Source: Antitrichia curtipendula (taxonomy: Eukaryota; Streptophyta; Bryopsida; Hypnales; Leucodontaceae). Taken from it: DNA of 64,000 nt. The notes beneath the pieces are model-generated. The model ran no database searches, had not been told where the DNA came from, and worked only from the letters and a program-made list of their open reading frames with translations. The position numbers and the translations under genes were made by a program. The DNA is taken from NCBI GenBank assembly GCA_951230915.1, contig OX579637.1, positions 21,576,001 through 21,640,000 on the forward strand, in the 5' to 3' direction. Below, piece by piece: positions 49,824-61,621 of the stretch (position 1 is its first letter; each line of letters starts with the position of its first letter).

Positions 49824-50479
49824 TTAACCCCTCAAGGCCCAAGGGGACCAAAACTGTCCCTCCTTGTTTGTAATTTGGGATGTTTAAATTTTCTTCATGA
49901 TTAATTATAATGGTCATTATTTTCTTTAGGTTCTTGTTGAAGTCTTCTTTTAGTATCAAAAGTCTGATTTTGAAAATGTCTAATTATGATTTTTTTATTT
50001 AAGATTTTGTGCAAGGGTGTCTACTGCAAATTCTTCACTTTCTAGTGTTGAGAGCTCTTGGAAATGAGCCTAAAGTACACTAGAACTTGGAGAAACAATC
50101 ACATTAGAAATTTAATTTAAAAAGTTGTAGAGTAGATTTTAAGAAGCCGTAAATTGATTAGGATTACACATGTTGTACTCTACATACTCATATTTTTTTG
50201 GTATCCTCAATTTTAAATTTGAGATGTGAAAAGAGGATTGAAAGGCTTCAATTCACTTTCACAGTTTTAACACCCTCTTGATCAAATGTTATAATCTTTC
50301 AATTCATAAGAGGTATTGTTGTGCTTTCTTTTGTTATGTTATCTCTAACATATCTAGTTTGAATTTGTACGGTTACAATTTTAAAAAAAGTGATGCAACT
50401 TATCAAAATATTGACATTTTGTTCATCAAAGAACAAATTCTGAAATACTCAAGACAGAGTGTGGGCCTTGAGGGGTTAA
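49824..50479. mobile_element. TTAA-flanked MITE (piggyBac-like), 648-base body, unit 1
   Basis: The ends are TTAA|CCCCTCAAGGCCCA and TGGGCCTTGAGGGG|TTAA, a perfect 14-base terminal inverted repeat. Body length is close to that of the 15177 element (637), and internal phrases such as 'agagctcttggaaatgagcc' (complement of 'ggctcatttccaagagctct' in 15177-15821) are shared, confirming a common family. No transposase. Confidence 0.8.
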
Positions 50480-50579
50480 ACTTGCTCATTTGAAGCTTGC
50501 ATCCAATGCCCCAAAAATGTATTAGCTAAGAGCCTCATTGGATATGAAATATGGGACATGGGACTCAAATATATGTTGA

Positions 50580-52102
50580 CCCCTAAAGTCCTATGACTAT
50601 GTTCTCACTGAAAACGCCCCAAAATTGCTGTTTTTAGTACAAGTATCCAATTTTTGAAAAAAAACTTTTTTGACAGATGTAACCGTAGGATCTTGTAGTA
50701 TAGTGACTTGAAAACATGTGGTAAAAATTTCAGGAATTTCCACCGCGTGGATTACAAGACATAAGCATTCAAATTCACTAAAACCATTTTTTTGACCCTG
50801 CAAAAAACAAGGCAGCAACACTTCACAAGCTCACTTTTCAATGGAAAAATGTCCAAAATGATGGTGCTTTATTGGATTCTTTTTCCTAGACAAGTTGGCC
50901 ACATGCTTGAAAATTTTCACTTCATTTGAAATTGTACAATATATAGGAAAAAAATAGTAAGCAGATAGAAGTAAAGAATGATTCAAAATACAAAATTATC
51001 AAGAATTTAATTATGGAATTGAAAAATGATAATTCCAATGGTGGCAATGTTTTAATACATCCTAAGATTTTTTTTTTTTTTTCAAAAAATATTGAAAATT
51101 GAGCAAGATAAAAGACTTCAAAGTTTATTTTAGAGTAGAGAATCCGTAACTGCCCACAAACTTAACCCCTAAAGTCTTGAACATGCTTTTTTGAGAACAT
51201 AGCGTTTTTGGGCAGCTCACTACAAGCGGAGTTTTTAATTTTTTTTTTTGAAATCTTCACACAACATTTTCCCAAGGAGTAGCTTCAAGGCCCAACAATT
51301 TTCATAACTTTTGACTACATGATTAAAAAGTTATTGCATGATATGTAATTTTCATTGCTCTGCGGGCAGCCCGGGCAGCAAAAAAAACTTCTTTAAAAAA
51401 CACTATTTTGAAAAATAAAAATTTGAAATTGGTTCTTTAGATTTATATGTACGCAGGAAGCTTTGAATCATTCCATTTGCATTAACGAGTCAAAAGTTAT
51501 GAGGATTCTTAGTTTGAGGGTAGTTATGGAATCTCAACTCTAAAATAAACTCTGAAGTCCTTTATCTAACTCAATTTTCAATATTTTGAATAAAACAAAA
51601 AAGATTTTGCGTATATTGTTTATTACAACATTACAAACGCTAGGATTGGCATTTTTCAATTTCATAATTAAATTCTTGACGATTTAGTATTTTGAGTCAT
51701 TCTCTACTTCTTCCTACTTACTATTTTTTTCCTATATGTTGTACAATTCCAAATGATCTGAAAATTTTCAAGGATGTAGCCAACTTGCCTTGAAGAATGA
51801 ATCCAAAGAGTAACCACCATTTTGGAGATTTTTTCATACAAATGTGACCTTGTGAAGGGCAGCTGCCCAGATTTTTGCAGTGATTAAAAAAGGTTTTTTG
51901 TCAATCCAAACGCTATTATCTTGCAATCTACATGATGGAAAATTCTGAAATTTTTTCCACATCTTCTTAAACTAGTGTACTACAAGATCCTACGGTTACA
52001 TGTGTTCAAAAATATTTTTTTCTAAAATTTGATACTTGTGTTAGAAATGGCAATTTTGGAGCGGTTTTGGTGAAATCATAGTAAAAAACCTTTAGGGGTT
52101 AA
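50580..52102. repeat. Old imperfect inverted repeat at the S/R junction
   Basis: The stretch 50580-51160 returns inverted and diverged (about 75 percent identical by eye) at about 51480-52100. The anchors are 'gtaaccgtaggatcttgtag' against its complement, 'taggaaaaaaatagtaag' and 'atcaagaatttaattatg'. The centre is near 51330. The right part also has TTAA-flanked ends, CCCCTAAAG at 51162 and CTTTAGGGG|TTAA at 52099. This older foldback is distinct from the near-identical R'/R palindrome. Confidence 0.65.
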
Positions 52103-53117
52103 AATCTTCATAATTTTTGACTCATTGATCAAAATGGGATGATTCAAAGCTTTTCATCTATATATAACTCTAGAAAACTAATTTCAAATTTTTGTTTTCG
52201 AAAAAGTGATTTTTCCTAATCTGCCCGAACCACCCAGTTACGAAAAAATGTAACATATTAGGCCATAACTTTTGACTTGTATTTCCAAATGTCATGAAAT
52301 TTGGTGCATATGAAAGATATCCCTCACCCCCACCTTCTACTAAAATTTCAGCCAAAAATATGGAAACCTGTAGTCGTACGTACCTGCCCAAAAATTCTAT
52401 ATGGCCAAAAAACGTCTTTTAGGGGATAATATTAACACTATCACCTCCAAGTTCTAGAATTACTGTACCTTACTATTATTAGTGCACCTTACTATTAATA
52501 TTATTATAGTTGCAGGGCACACTAATTAAATTAACTTGAGTATCCGATACGGAAGTTGCATCTTCCAGAAACAAACCAATTTCACCTAAGTATAACACAC
52601 AACACTACAGATTGATTGAGGACTTAACATAAATAAGTAGAAAATAGAAATCAGTCGTCACAGACCGGGTCTGGGAAGCCCGGGCGTTTCCATGGACCCG
52701 CGCCCGACACTCACGAGGCTGGTCTGGTCTCGCTCGCAACTCTCTGAAGCTCTCCTTCCTTCCTCCCTTTCCACAACCATTACCTTCAGATCCTGTGTAT
52801 TCACTCGGCGCATCTGCGAATCGACCATTATTGCTCAACAATCTCGGTCTCGCAACCCTTTAGAACCTCTTCCGGAGTTCAATTTGGTTCATTTTTGCTG
52901 GAGAATAATGCGGGAGCGTCGATAGCTGGTGGACAGACAGATTTCGATCGGGAGTGTCCCGGAGACCGCTGAATCTGCGCTTGTTTGAAAGCCGGCCACA
53001 GGGGTAGGTTTTCCCGTTGCTTTCTCGCTTAATGCTGCTTTTGCTTTCATTTTGTGCTTGTTAACTTAACAAGGGTTTGAGATGATTCTGAGCTAAAAGT
53101 GAGCTTGTTGGCGGCAG

Positions 53118-53157
53118 GTGGTCCTGGCAGCTTCTATCATCAGCAAGTCGGGGAAAG
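53118..53157 (+). pseudogene. Captured coatomer delta exon 1 (unit 1)
   Basis: The 40-base exon reads VVLAASIISKSGK between acceptor gttggcggcag and donor GTACTG. The upstream 500 bases look like its own leader and promoter, so the captured piece appears to be a promoter plus exon 1. No exon 2 (SRQYVDM) follows in this unit. Confidence 0.85.
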
Positions 53158-53901
53158 GTACTGTGTCTGCACTTGTGTTTTTTTATCGCTTTGGTAGAGG
53201 TGGATAATTAGGTTGTTGTTGTTTCGCTTGATAATGTTGTGGATATTTTCCAACCAAACATCATCCACAAATCATTTTTGTTGTTGTCTTAGATATAATG
53301 GGGTGATGAAAAGAAATTATCATCTTGAGTTTGATCAAGCCAAGTGCCCAAACTAGTATTTCCACCATGAAGTCTAGCATTATAGTGCTTCAATAGAAAC
53401 AATAATTACTAAAAATTATCAAAATACAAAAAACTTAAGTATGCACATGCTACCCGTTTTCGGTAAACAATAAACCAAAATGCAAAAGAGAAGGTAGAAT
53501 TTTTTTTTTATAAAGAAGAAGGCAAGATGGGCTTCATAAGAAGTGATATATCCAATTGCTTATGAAGAAAGAAAAGTATCATCTAATTTAGGTGGCATGC
53601 ATTTCAAATCTTGCGCTAGCTAGTAGGAATCTTGTTTGTGATAACCACCTAAACTATGAATAATTATTGTCCTAAATGACTAATATGTGACTTGAACAAA
53701 GAATATTCTTGACCTACATTGAAGTGCACATGCTCATGGGTGCACACTAATAATTCTTTGAAATCTTACATTTGACATATCTTATGTAATAAAGTATGAT
53801 ATAAGCCTCCATCAACAATTTTCCATCCACTAATTAATGGAGTGGTTGGTTTGAACATAAAATTGTGACATGGATTCAAATATACGGATTTTTGTATTCA
53901 A

Positions 53902-54279
53902 TTAAAACACCATATTCGTTATAATGAGAGAATGGGGACCTCTCAAAATAAATACAATAGATTTGACCAAAATCACAAATTTCCATTTGAAATCACAAAT
54001 TTCCATTAAAATGAGAGTTTTCAGATCAAATCGATCTGAATTGACACAAAACCTTTCAGATTTGACCTAAAAGTGAAAGGATTTACATTAGTTTAGCTCA
54101 ATTTGACCTAAAACCTTTCAGTTTTAGGTCAAATCTAAAAGGTTTTGTGTCAATTCAGATCGATTCGATCTGAATTGACATAAAACATTTCGTCAAGTTG
54201 ACTTTTTTTGGGTGAATTTATGGTTTTGGAACTCTCAATTCACTAGAAAACTCTCATATTAATGAATATGGTGTTTTAA
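53902..54279. mobile_element. TTAA-flanked nested hairpin element
   Basis: The ends are TTAA|AACACCATATTCGTTATAA and TTAATGAATATGGTGT|TTTAA, an inverted repeat of about 20 bases with 'atgagag' / 'ctctcat' extending it. The inside (about 54026-54175) folds again: 'gatcgattcgatctgaattg' and 'gtgtcaattcagatcg' face each other around 'gacctaaaacctttcag' repeats. In unit 2 this inner hairpin is missing. Confidence 0.6.
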
Positions 54280-56817
54280 CCCCTAAATCCCCAAGGCATT
54301 TTCTAGCTCCGAAACCACTGAAAATTGTCATTTCTGTTGCAATCACTCCCTAAACCAAAAAAAAATAATCTTTAGAGTCTAACCATACGATCTAATACTT
54401 CACTTGTCTTGAATCAAGTGGTAAAAATTTCATGAAGTTTGACCACAAGGATTGGAAGATATTAGCATTTGAAGTTGGAAAAAGAAGTTTTTTTGAACCA
54501 TGGCCTGCAATTTGAGATGACTTTGACGGCCATTTGTGGATTCTTTTTGCACTACACACCATAAAGTTAAATTTTGTTATGTTGAACATTTCAGTTGAAA
54601 GTTGGGGAAAAAAAATTTAGAGTGTCAAAACTTGAATTTCACACACGGGGGAGTCACTAGCTTAGAGGTTTGATATATACGTGAGATTGGGGGATATTTT
54701 AGAGGGGGCTATTTTTCTAATATTTTGTAATTTAATATACCCTATTGTTAAGAATAATTCTAAATTGTCATTTATTATAGCACCCTTTATCATTTATAAT
54801 ACACATTTGAGTCCGAATTTTTGGCCCCTATATTAGATTTAAAAATTAGAACTAATAGGTATTGTATAATTTTTTTTCTATTACTGTTTTTTATTCTTTA
54901 ATTTTCTTCTTTATTCTTTTATCACTTTTTTTTCAAACCATTTTTTTATGGTTATTGAAAACTAAAATACTTTATATTTAGACAATATACTATGTCCAAG
55001 GGTGAATGCAAGAAACACCTATACTATTTTGCATCACACCATGCATGTTGATTTGTTTTGACCATAACTTTTGTTTTTTGGCTCCAAATGACTCAAAATT
55101 AATAGGTAAGGTACTCGTGACTATTATACACCTTATTCAATTTTTAAAATAATTTCCAAAAATATTTTACTATCAAAAAATAGACCCCAATTTTATAGCA
55201 CCTTTACCAATTTGGAGGTTTTTAGTACTATTTAGTATCAAAAAAACAAATCTTGTGCTGAAATTTAGAAGGGATGGTCTTTTAGTAGAATTGTAGCTAT
55301 TCTCTAAAGGAATTATTAAATTAATTAATTATATGTGGTGTGGAAGTCCACAAAATGCGCTTCTTTCTGCTTGCATTTTGTAACATATAAAATAATATTT
55401 TGGAGGTTTTTTGGATGAATGATCATTTGCATAGAGTTATTACTATTTTCTTGAGATTTTGCACTTTTTTAGTTCTCCTACTTAGAGAATTTTTCTATGC
55501 ATTTTCTTTGGTGGTTACTTTCATCTTAAAGGTGTTTACATTAGCCATATTTTTTAATATTTAAAAGAAATACTCCAGATGAAAAAAAGGCATGAGTACT
55601 GTAAAACGCAACAAAATTGACAGGTGTTTCTTGCATTCACTTGGAAATTGATACATTCACACAAATTGTAAACAATGCATTCTAGTTGTGTCAAACAACT
55701 TATTACTAATCATCTACAATATATTCTAATGAATACAAGGAGTGCAAGTCCTCAACAAAAATAAGATGACATTGCATTATAATATAACAAACAAGCATAG
55801 ACCACCAAGCACTTACACACCTAATAATGATAGACTATCAAGCTCTTTTATACCTTTCTACTATTTGGAATGAACAAATAAGAGATTCTTCAAATTTCAA
55901 GTGACTTCAAAGGACTTTATAGATAACTTTCAAGGCAACTAGAGCCCCTCATCCAAGGTTTATGGGTAATTTGGAACAAATAATGTGTCATCTTTTGTCC
56001 ATCTCTTCTTTAAGGACATTAAATACCTACTCTACAAAATTGTTTTCTCCCACATATTATTGTCTCCCTATATTTTTTCTACGTAAAATTTAATACATAG
56101 TATTATGAATAACCCAATATTAGTTATAATACTCTACATGTAATTTTACACACTCTATATTAGATATAATAGTTTTTTTAATTTTAGATAAAATACATAT
56201 ATAGTACCCTATTTTAGATCTCACGTGGTTTCTAATATGCGCACGAAGCGACCTCCTCGGGATTTCACATATAAAAAAATTGTTCAGTAGAAGTAGTCCC
56301 AAAATCGAATGAAACACTAAATTGTTAATAGCTCTTAGGTGGAATTAAAACACCATAATCCCAATGGTGAGATTGTTTTTGCAAACAAAATTAACCTTTT
56401 TAAAAAAAAAATTGAAAAAAATTGAAAATTGCATTCAAAAAATGAATTCTAGAATTTTTTTTTTTGAAGATGCTTAGATTGCCCAAAAAACAAGATTGTC
56501 CTAACTTTCTCGTTCTGAATCCAAATAGAATGAATCAAAGCTTCAAATGTAGACAAAAACATGATCTTTGAGGAAATTTTTTTCTTGAAAAAAATTCAAT
56601 TTTTAAAAGTTTTTTTTTTTGCCCAGCAAATTGCTTTTTGACTTTGGTGGCATAACTTCTGCTCCCGAGCACCGATTGAAAAAACTAATCTAGAAAGCTA
56701 ATGTAATTCTCTATCTTCAAAAAAAAATTCAAAAAATCAGGTCAAAATTTCAGGTCACACGTGCCTGCCCAAAATCCCAAGTGTCCCCCGAGGGGACTTT
56801 GGGGATTTAGGGGTTAA
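54276..56817. mobile_element. Possible 2.5-kb TTAA-flanked composite element
   Basis: The left end is TTAA|CCCCTAAATCCCCAAGG and the right end CTTTGGGGATTTAGGGG|TTAA. The inverted repeats agree at 16 of 17 bases, better than with any other candidate partner nearby. The span crosses the unit 1/unit 2 junction. It includes the tail T, but no transposase frame. If real, it shows that the tandem junction lies inside a transposon. Confidence 0.45.
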
Positions 56818-57681
56818 ACTACCATGCAGAAATTTTAACCTGCGACTTGGAAATAAATGGGATTGATGTACAAGAAATTTACAAAAAAAACTATTATATT
56901 GCCAATTTACTTGACCTTTTTATATTGCAAGGTGATTTAAAGTAAGGTAGACCTTTTTTTTGCTGAGTGCACCTAACAAGATGCAATACTTAAAGGTACA
57001 GAGACTCAAATTTTGTAGAGCAAAATTTTTACTCCAAGAGGGCTTGAAGTCTACTGCCCTTGTTTTGTAGGAATGAAAAGGATCATTTTTTTCAAACATT
57101 AAAATCTTTCAATCCATTTGGTCAAATGGCTTGAATCTTTTCTACACATTTTTATAATAGTCTACTACACTTTTATATGGTTGAAGTTCCAAAAACAAAA
57201 TTTTGATTTTCAATTTTGTGCACTACACTAAAAAATGGCAGTTTTTGACAATTTCTCATGATAAACACCCGCTTCTTTTTTTAGGAATTAATTATTTGAA
57301 GTGATTCAATGTAGGTCAAGAATCCTTCACATCAATTTAATTAACTTCTAATGAATGTAGTCTAAGCAGTGTACACATTTGGATGAAATTGGATGAAAAG
57401 TAGAAGACAAAAGATGAAATTTAGATATTGATTACTCTATTGGAGATTGTTTGAATATAGTACAGATCAAATTTTATTGATTTGATCAAAAGTATCATGG
57501 ACTTTTGTATAAGTACACCTTGCAAATTCTAAAACAAATTTTTAAAATTCTAAAATTAGTGAGCCTTACTATCATCCTCTAAATGCCAATTAGGTGTTCC
57601 ATGTCTTGTTCCATGCCGCAATATAGATACAATGCACAATGTATGAATATATACAAATGTGGATGTTGATGCACAAACATT

Positions 57682-57967
57682 TACAATAGAACCTCTCTAA
57701 AGTAATAGGGCCAGGACCACTTGCCAATATTACAATAGTTGATTTAGAGAGGGTCAACAAACTAAAGAATTTGCATACATGAAGCTGCCAAAGTTGCAGA
57801 AGTGGCACATCTTGAAAAAAATAAAATAAAGGACCTCATCATGACTAAGAAGCTTGTTCAAAAACCTATTTTAACTTCTTTTTTTTGTCCTTGGCTAACT
57901 GTCATTTAGTGCTACCACTTATTCTGTTCTCCAAGCCGGGACTACTAGGTTAAAAGAGTTTTATTGG
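57682..57967. mobile_element. Pogo-like MITE in unit 2
   Basis: This is the unit 2 copy of the element at 49217-49502, with the same TA|CAATAGAACCTC left end and worn right end. Confidence 0.55.
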
Positions 57968-58287
57968 CTTATAGACATTAGGAAAAATTTCAGCCCTCGA
58001 AGGGGCTGCAAGTTTTGCACCCCCGAGGTGCAATTATAGACAAAATAAAAAATAAAATATAATTCTTTATTTAAAAGAAGTTGGGCGCTGACATGGCACT
58101 AACGCCACATCAGATTTTTTATTTTTTTAATAATTTTTTAACAATTTTTTTTTTAACAAAAATATATTTTTATTTTTTTTGTAACTGCACTGTGGGGGTG
58201 CCGAAAATAAAAAACTTGCAGCCTTTGCAAGGTTCAGAATTCTTGTAATGTGAGGCTCTTCTACAATATCCCATATCTTTTGAACCT

Positions 58288-58943
58288 TTAACCCCTCAAG
58301 GCCCAAGGGGACCAAAACTGTCCCTCCTTGTTTGTAATTTGGGATGTTTAAATTTTCTTCATGATTAATTATAATGGTCATTATTTTCTTTAGGTTCTTG
58401 TTGAAGTCTTCTTTTAGTATCAAAAGTCTGATTTTGAAAATGTCTAATTATGATTTTTTTATTTAAGATTTTGTGCAAGGGTGTCTACTGCAAATTCTTC
58501 ACTTTCTAGTGTTGAGAGCTCTTGGAAATGAGCCTAAAGTACACTAGAACTTGGAGAAACAATCACATTAGAAATTTAATTTAAAAAGTTGTAGAGTAGA
58601 TTTTAAGAAGCCGTAAATTGATTAGGATTACACATGTTGTACTCTACATACTCATATTTTTTTGGTATCCTCAATTTTAAATTTGAGATGTGAAAAGAGG
58701 ATTGAAAGGCTTCAATTCACTTTCACAGTTTTAACACCCTCTTGATCAAATGTTATAATCTTTCAATTCATAAGAGGTATTGTTGTGCTTTCTTTTGTTA
58801 TGTTATCTCTAACATATCTAGTTTGAATTTGTATGGTTACAATTTTAAAAAAAGTGATGCAACTTATCAAAATATTGACATTTTGTTCATCAAAGAACAA
58901 ATTCTGAAATACTCAAGACAGAGTGTGGGCCTTGAGGGGTTAA
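58288..58943. mobile_element. TTAA-flanked MITE in unit 2
   Basis: This is the unit 2 copy of the 49824-50479 element, with identical perfect 14-base ends and TTAA on both sides. Confidence 0.8.
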
Positions 58944-61581
58944 ACTTGCTCATTTGAAGCTTGCATCCAATGCCCCAAAAATGTATTAGCTAAGAGCCTC
59001 ATTGGATATGAAATATGGGACATGGGACTCAAATATATGTTGACCCCTAAAGTCCTATGACTATGTTCTCACTGAAAACGCCCCAAAATTGCTGTTTTTA
59101 GTACAAGTATCCAATTTTTGAAAAAAAACTTTTTTGACAGATGTAACCGTAGGATCTTGTAGTATAGTGACTTGAAAACATGTGGTAAAAATTTCAGGAA
59201 TTTCCACCGCGTGGATTACAAGACATAAGCATTCAAATTCACTAAAACCATTTTTTTGACCCTGCAAAAAACAAGGCAGCAACACTTCACAAGCTCACTT
59301 TTCAATGGAAAAATGTCCAAAATGATGGTGCTTTATTGGATTCTTTTTCCTAGACAAGTTGGCCACATGCTTGAAAATTTTCACTTCATTTGAAATTGTA
59401 CAATATATAGGAAAAAAATAGTAAGCAGATAGAAGTAAAGAATGATTCAAAATACAAAATTATCAAGAATTTAATTATGGAATTGAAAAATGATAATTCC
59501 AATGGTGGCAATGTTTTAATACATCCTAAGATTTTTTTTTTTTTTTCAAAAAATATTGAAAATTGAGCAAGATAAAAGACTTCAAAGTTTATTTTAGAGT
59601 AGAGAATCCGTAACTGCCCACAAACTTAACCCCTAAAGTCTTGAACATGCTTTTTTGAGAACATAGCGTTTTTGGGCAGCTCACTACAAGCGGAGTTTTT
59701 AATTTTTTTTTTTGAAATCTTCACACAACATTTTCCCAAGGAGTAGCTTCAAGGCCCAACAATTTTCATAACTTTTGACTACATGATTAAAAAGTTATTG
59801 CATGATATGTAATTTTCATTGCTCTGCGGGCAGCCCGGGCAGCAAAAAAAACTTCTTTAAAAAACACTATTTTGAAAAATAAAAATTTGAAATTGGTTCT
59901 TTAGATTTATATGTACGCAGGAAGCTTTGAATCATTCCATTTGCATTAACGAGTCAAAAGTTATGAGGATTCTTAGTTTGAGGGTAGTTATGGAATCTCA
60001 ACTCTAAAATAAACTCTGAAGTCCTTTATCTAACTCAATTTTCAATATTTTGAATAAAACAAAAAAGATTTTGCGTATATTGTTTATTACAACATTACAA
60101 ACGCTAGGATTGGCATTTTTCAATTTCATAATTAAATTCTTGACGATTTAGTATTTTGAGTCATTCTCTACTTCTTCCTACTTACTATTTTTTTCCTATA
60201 TGTTGTACAATTCCAAATGATCTGAAAATTTTCAAGGATGTAGCCAACTTGCCTTGAAGAATGAATCCAAAGAGTAACCACCATTTTGGAGATTTTTTCA
60301 TACAAATGTGACCTTGTGAAGGGCAGCTGCCCAGATTTTTGCAGTGATTAAAAAAGGTTTTTTGTCAATCCAAACGCTATTATCTTGCAATCTACATGAT
60401 GGAAAATTCTGAAATTTTTTCCACATCTTCTTAAACTAGTGTACTACAAGATCCTACGGTTACATGTGTTCAAAAATATTTTTTTCTAAAATTTGATACT
60501 TGTGTTAGAAATGGCAATTTTGGAGCGGTTTTGGTGAAATCATAGTAAAAAACCTTTAGGGGTTAAAATCTTCATAATTTTTGACTCATTGATCAAAATG
60601 GGATGATTCAAAGCTTTTCATCTATATATAACTCTAGAAAACTAATTTCAAATTTTTGTTTTCGAAAAAGTGATTTTTCCTAATCTGCCCGAACCACCCA
60701 GTTACGAAAAAATGTAACATATTAGGCCATAACTTTTGACTTGTATTTCCAAATGTCATGAAATTTGGTGCATATGAAAGATATCCCTCACCCCCACCTT
60801 CTACTAAAATTTCAGCCAAAAATATGGAAACCTGTAGTCGTACGTACCTGCCCAAAAATTCTATATGGCCAAAAAACGTCTTTTAGGGGATAATATTAAC
60901 ACTATCACCTCCAAGTTCTAGAATTACTGTACCTTACTATTATTAGTGCACCTTACTATTAATATTATTATAGTTGCAGGGCACACTAATTAAATTAACT
61001 TGAGTATCCGATACGGAAGTTGCATCTTCCAGAAACAAACCAATTTCACCTAAGTATAACACACAACACTACAGATTGATTGAGGACTTAACATAAATAA
61101 GTAGAAAATAGAAATCAGTCGTCACAGACCGGGTCTGGGAAGCCCGGGCGTTTCCATGGACCCGCGCCCGACACTCACGAGGCTGGTCTGGTCTCGCTCG
61201 CAACTCTCTGAAGCTCTCCTTCCTTCCTCCCTTTCCACAACCATTACCTTCAGATCCTGTGTATTCACTCGGCGCATCTGCGAATCGACCATTATTGCTC
61301 AACAATCTCGGTCTCGCAACCCTTTAGAACCTCTTCCGGAGTTCAATTTGGTTCATTTTTGCTGGAGAATAATGCGGGAGCGTCGATAGCTGGTGGACAG
61401 ACAGATTTCGATCGGGAGTGTCCCGGAGACCGCTGAATCTGCGCTTGTTTGAAAGCCGGCCACAGGGGTAGGTTTTCCCGTTGCTTTCTCGCTTAATGCT
61501 GCTTTTGCTTTCATTTTGTGCTTGTTAACTTAACAAGGGTTTGAGATGATTCTGAGCTAAAAGTGAGCTTGTTGGCGGCAG

Positions 61582-61621
61582 GTGGTCCTGGCAGCTTCTA
61601 TCATCAGCAAGTCGGGGAAAG
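61582..61621 (+). pseudogene. Captured coatomer delta exon 1 (unit 2)
   Basis: The same 40-base exon (VVLAASIISKSGK) with the same acceptor and donor as at 53118. It is the third copy in the window, and again no further delta-COP exon follows. Confidence 0.85.

Larger units (their letters stand above)
51765..54665 (+). repeat. Segment R, direct copy in unit 1
   Basis: The direct copy of the 2.9-kb segment that lies inverted at 43817-46719. It carries a GC-richer island (about 52640-53160) that resembles a plant promoter and 5' leader (CT-rich 'ctccttccttcctcccttt' at 52750-52768) followed by coatomer delta exon 1. The island differs in composition from the AT-rich DNA around it. Confidence 0.85.
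46720..55183 (+). repeat. Tandem repeat unit 1, about 8.46 kb
   Basis: Bases from 46731 recur at 55195 (offset 8464) and again at 63525, with very high identity along the whole unit. The unit consists of S (about 46720-51764), R (51765-54665) and a short tail T (54666-55183). It holds no large ORF. All ORFs over 60 codons are unlike known proteins and are repeated identically in unit 2. Confidence 0.9.

Noticed and set aside
52170..52391. 73-codon ORF on the minus strand, present three times
   Set aside because: Identical in all copies because the repeat is young, so conservation is no evidence of coding. It is AT-rich with no domain.
52692..52925. 77-codon ORF in segment R (repeated at 61156 and, inverted, at 45557)
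   Set aside because: It lies in the leader-like island upstream of delta-COP exon 1, has no recognisable domain, and its opposite strand is equally open. Better explained as 5' untranslated and promoter sequence.
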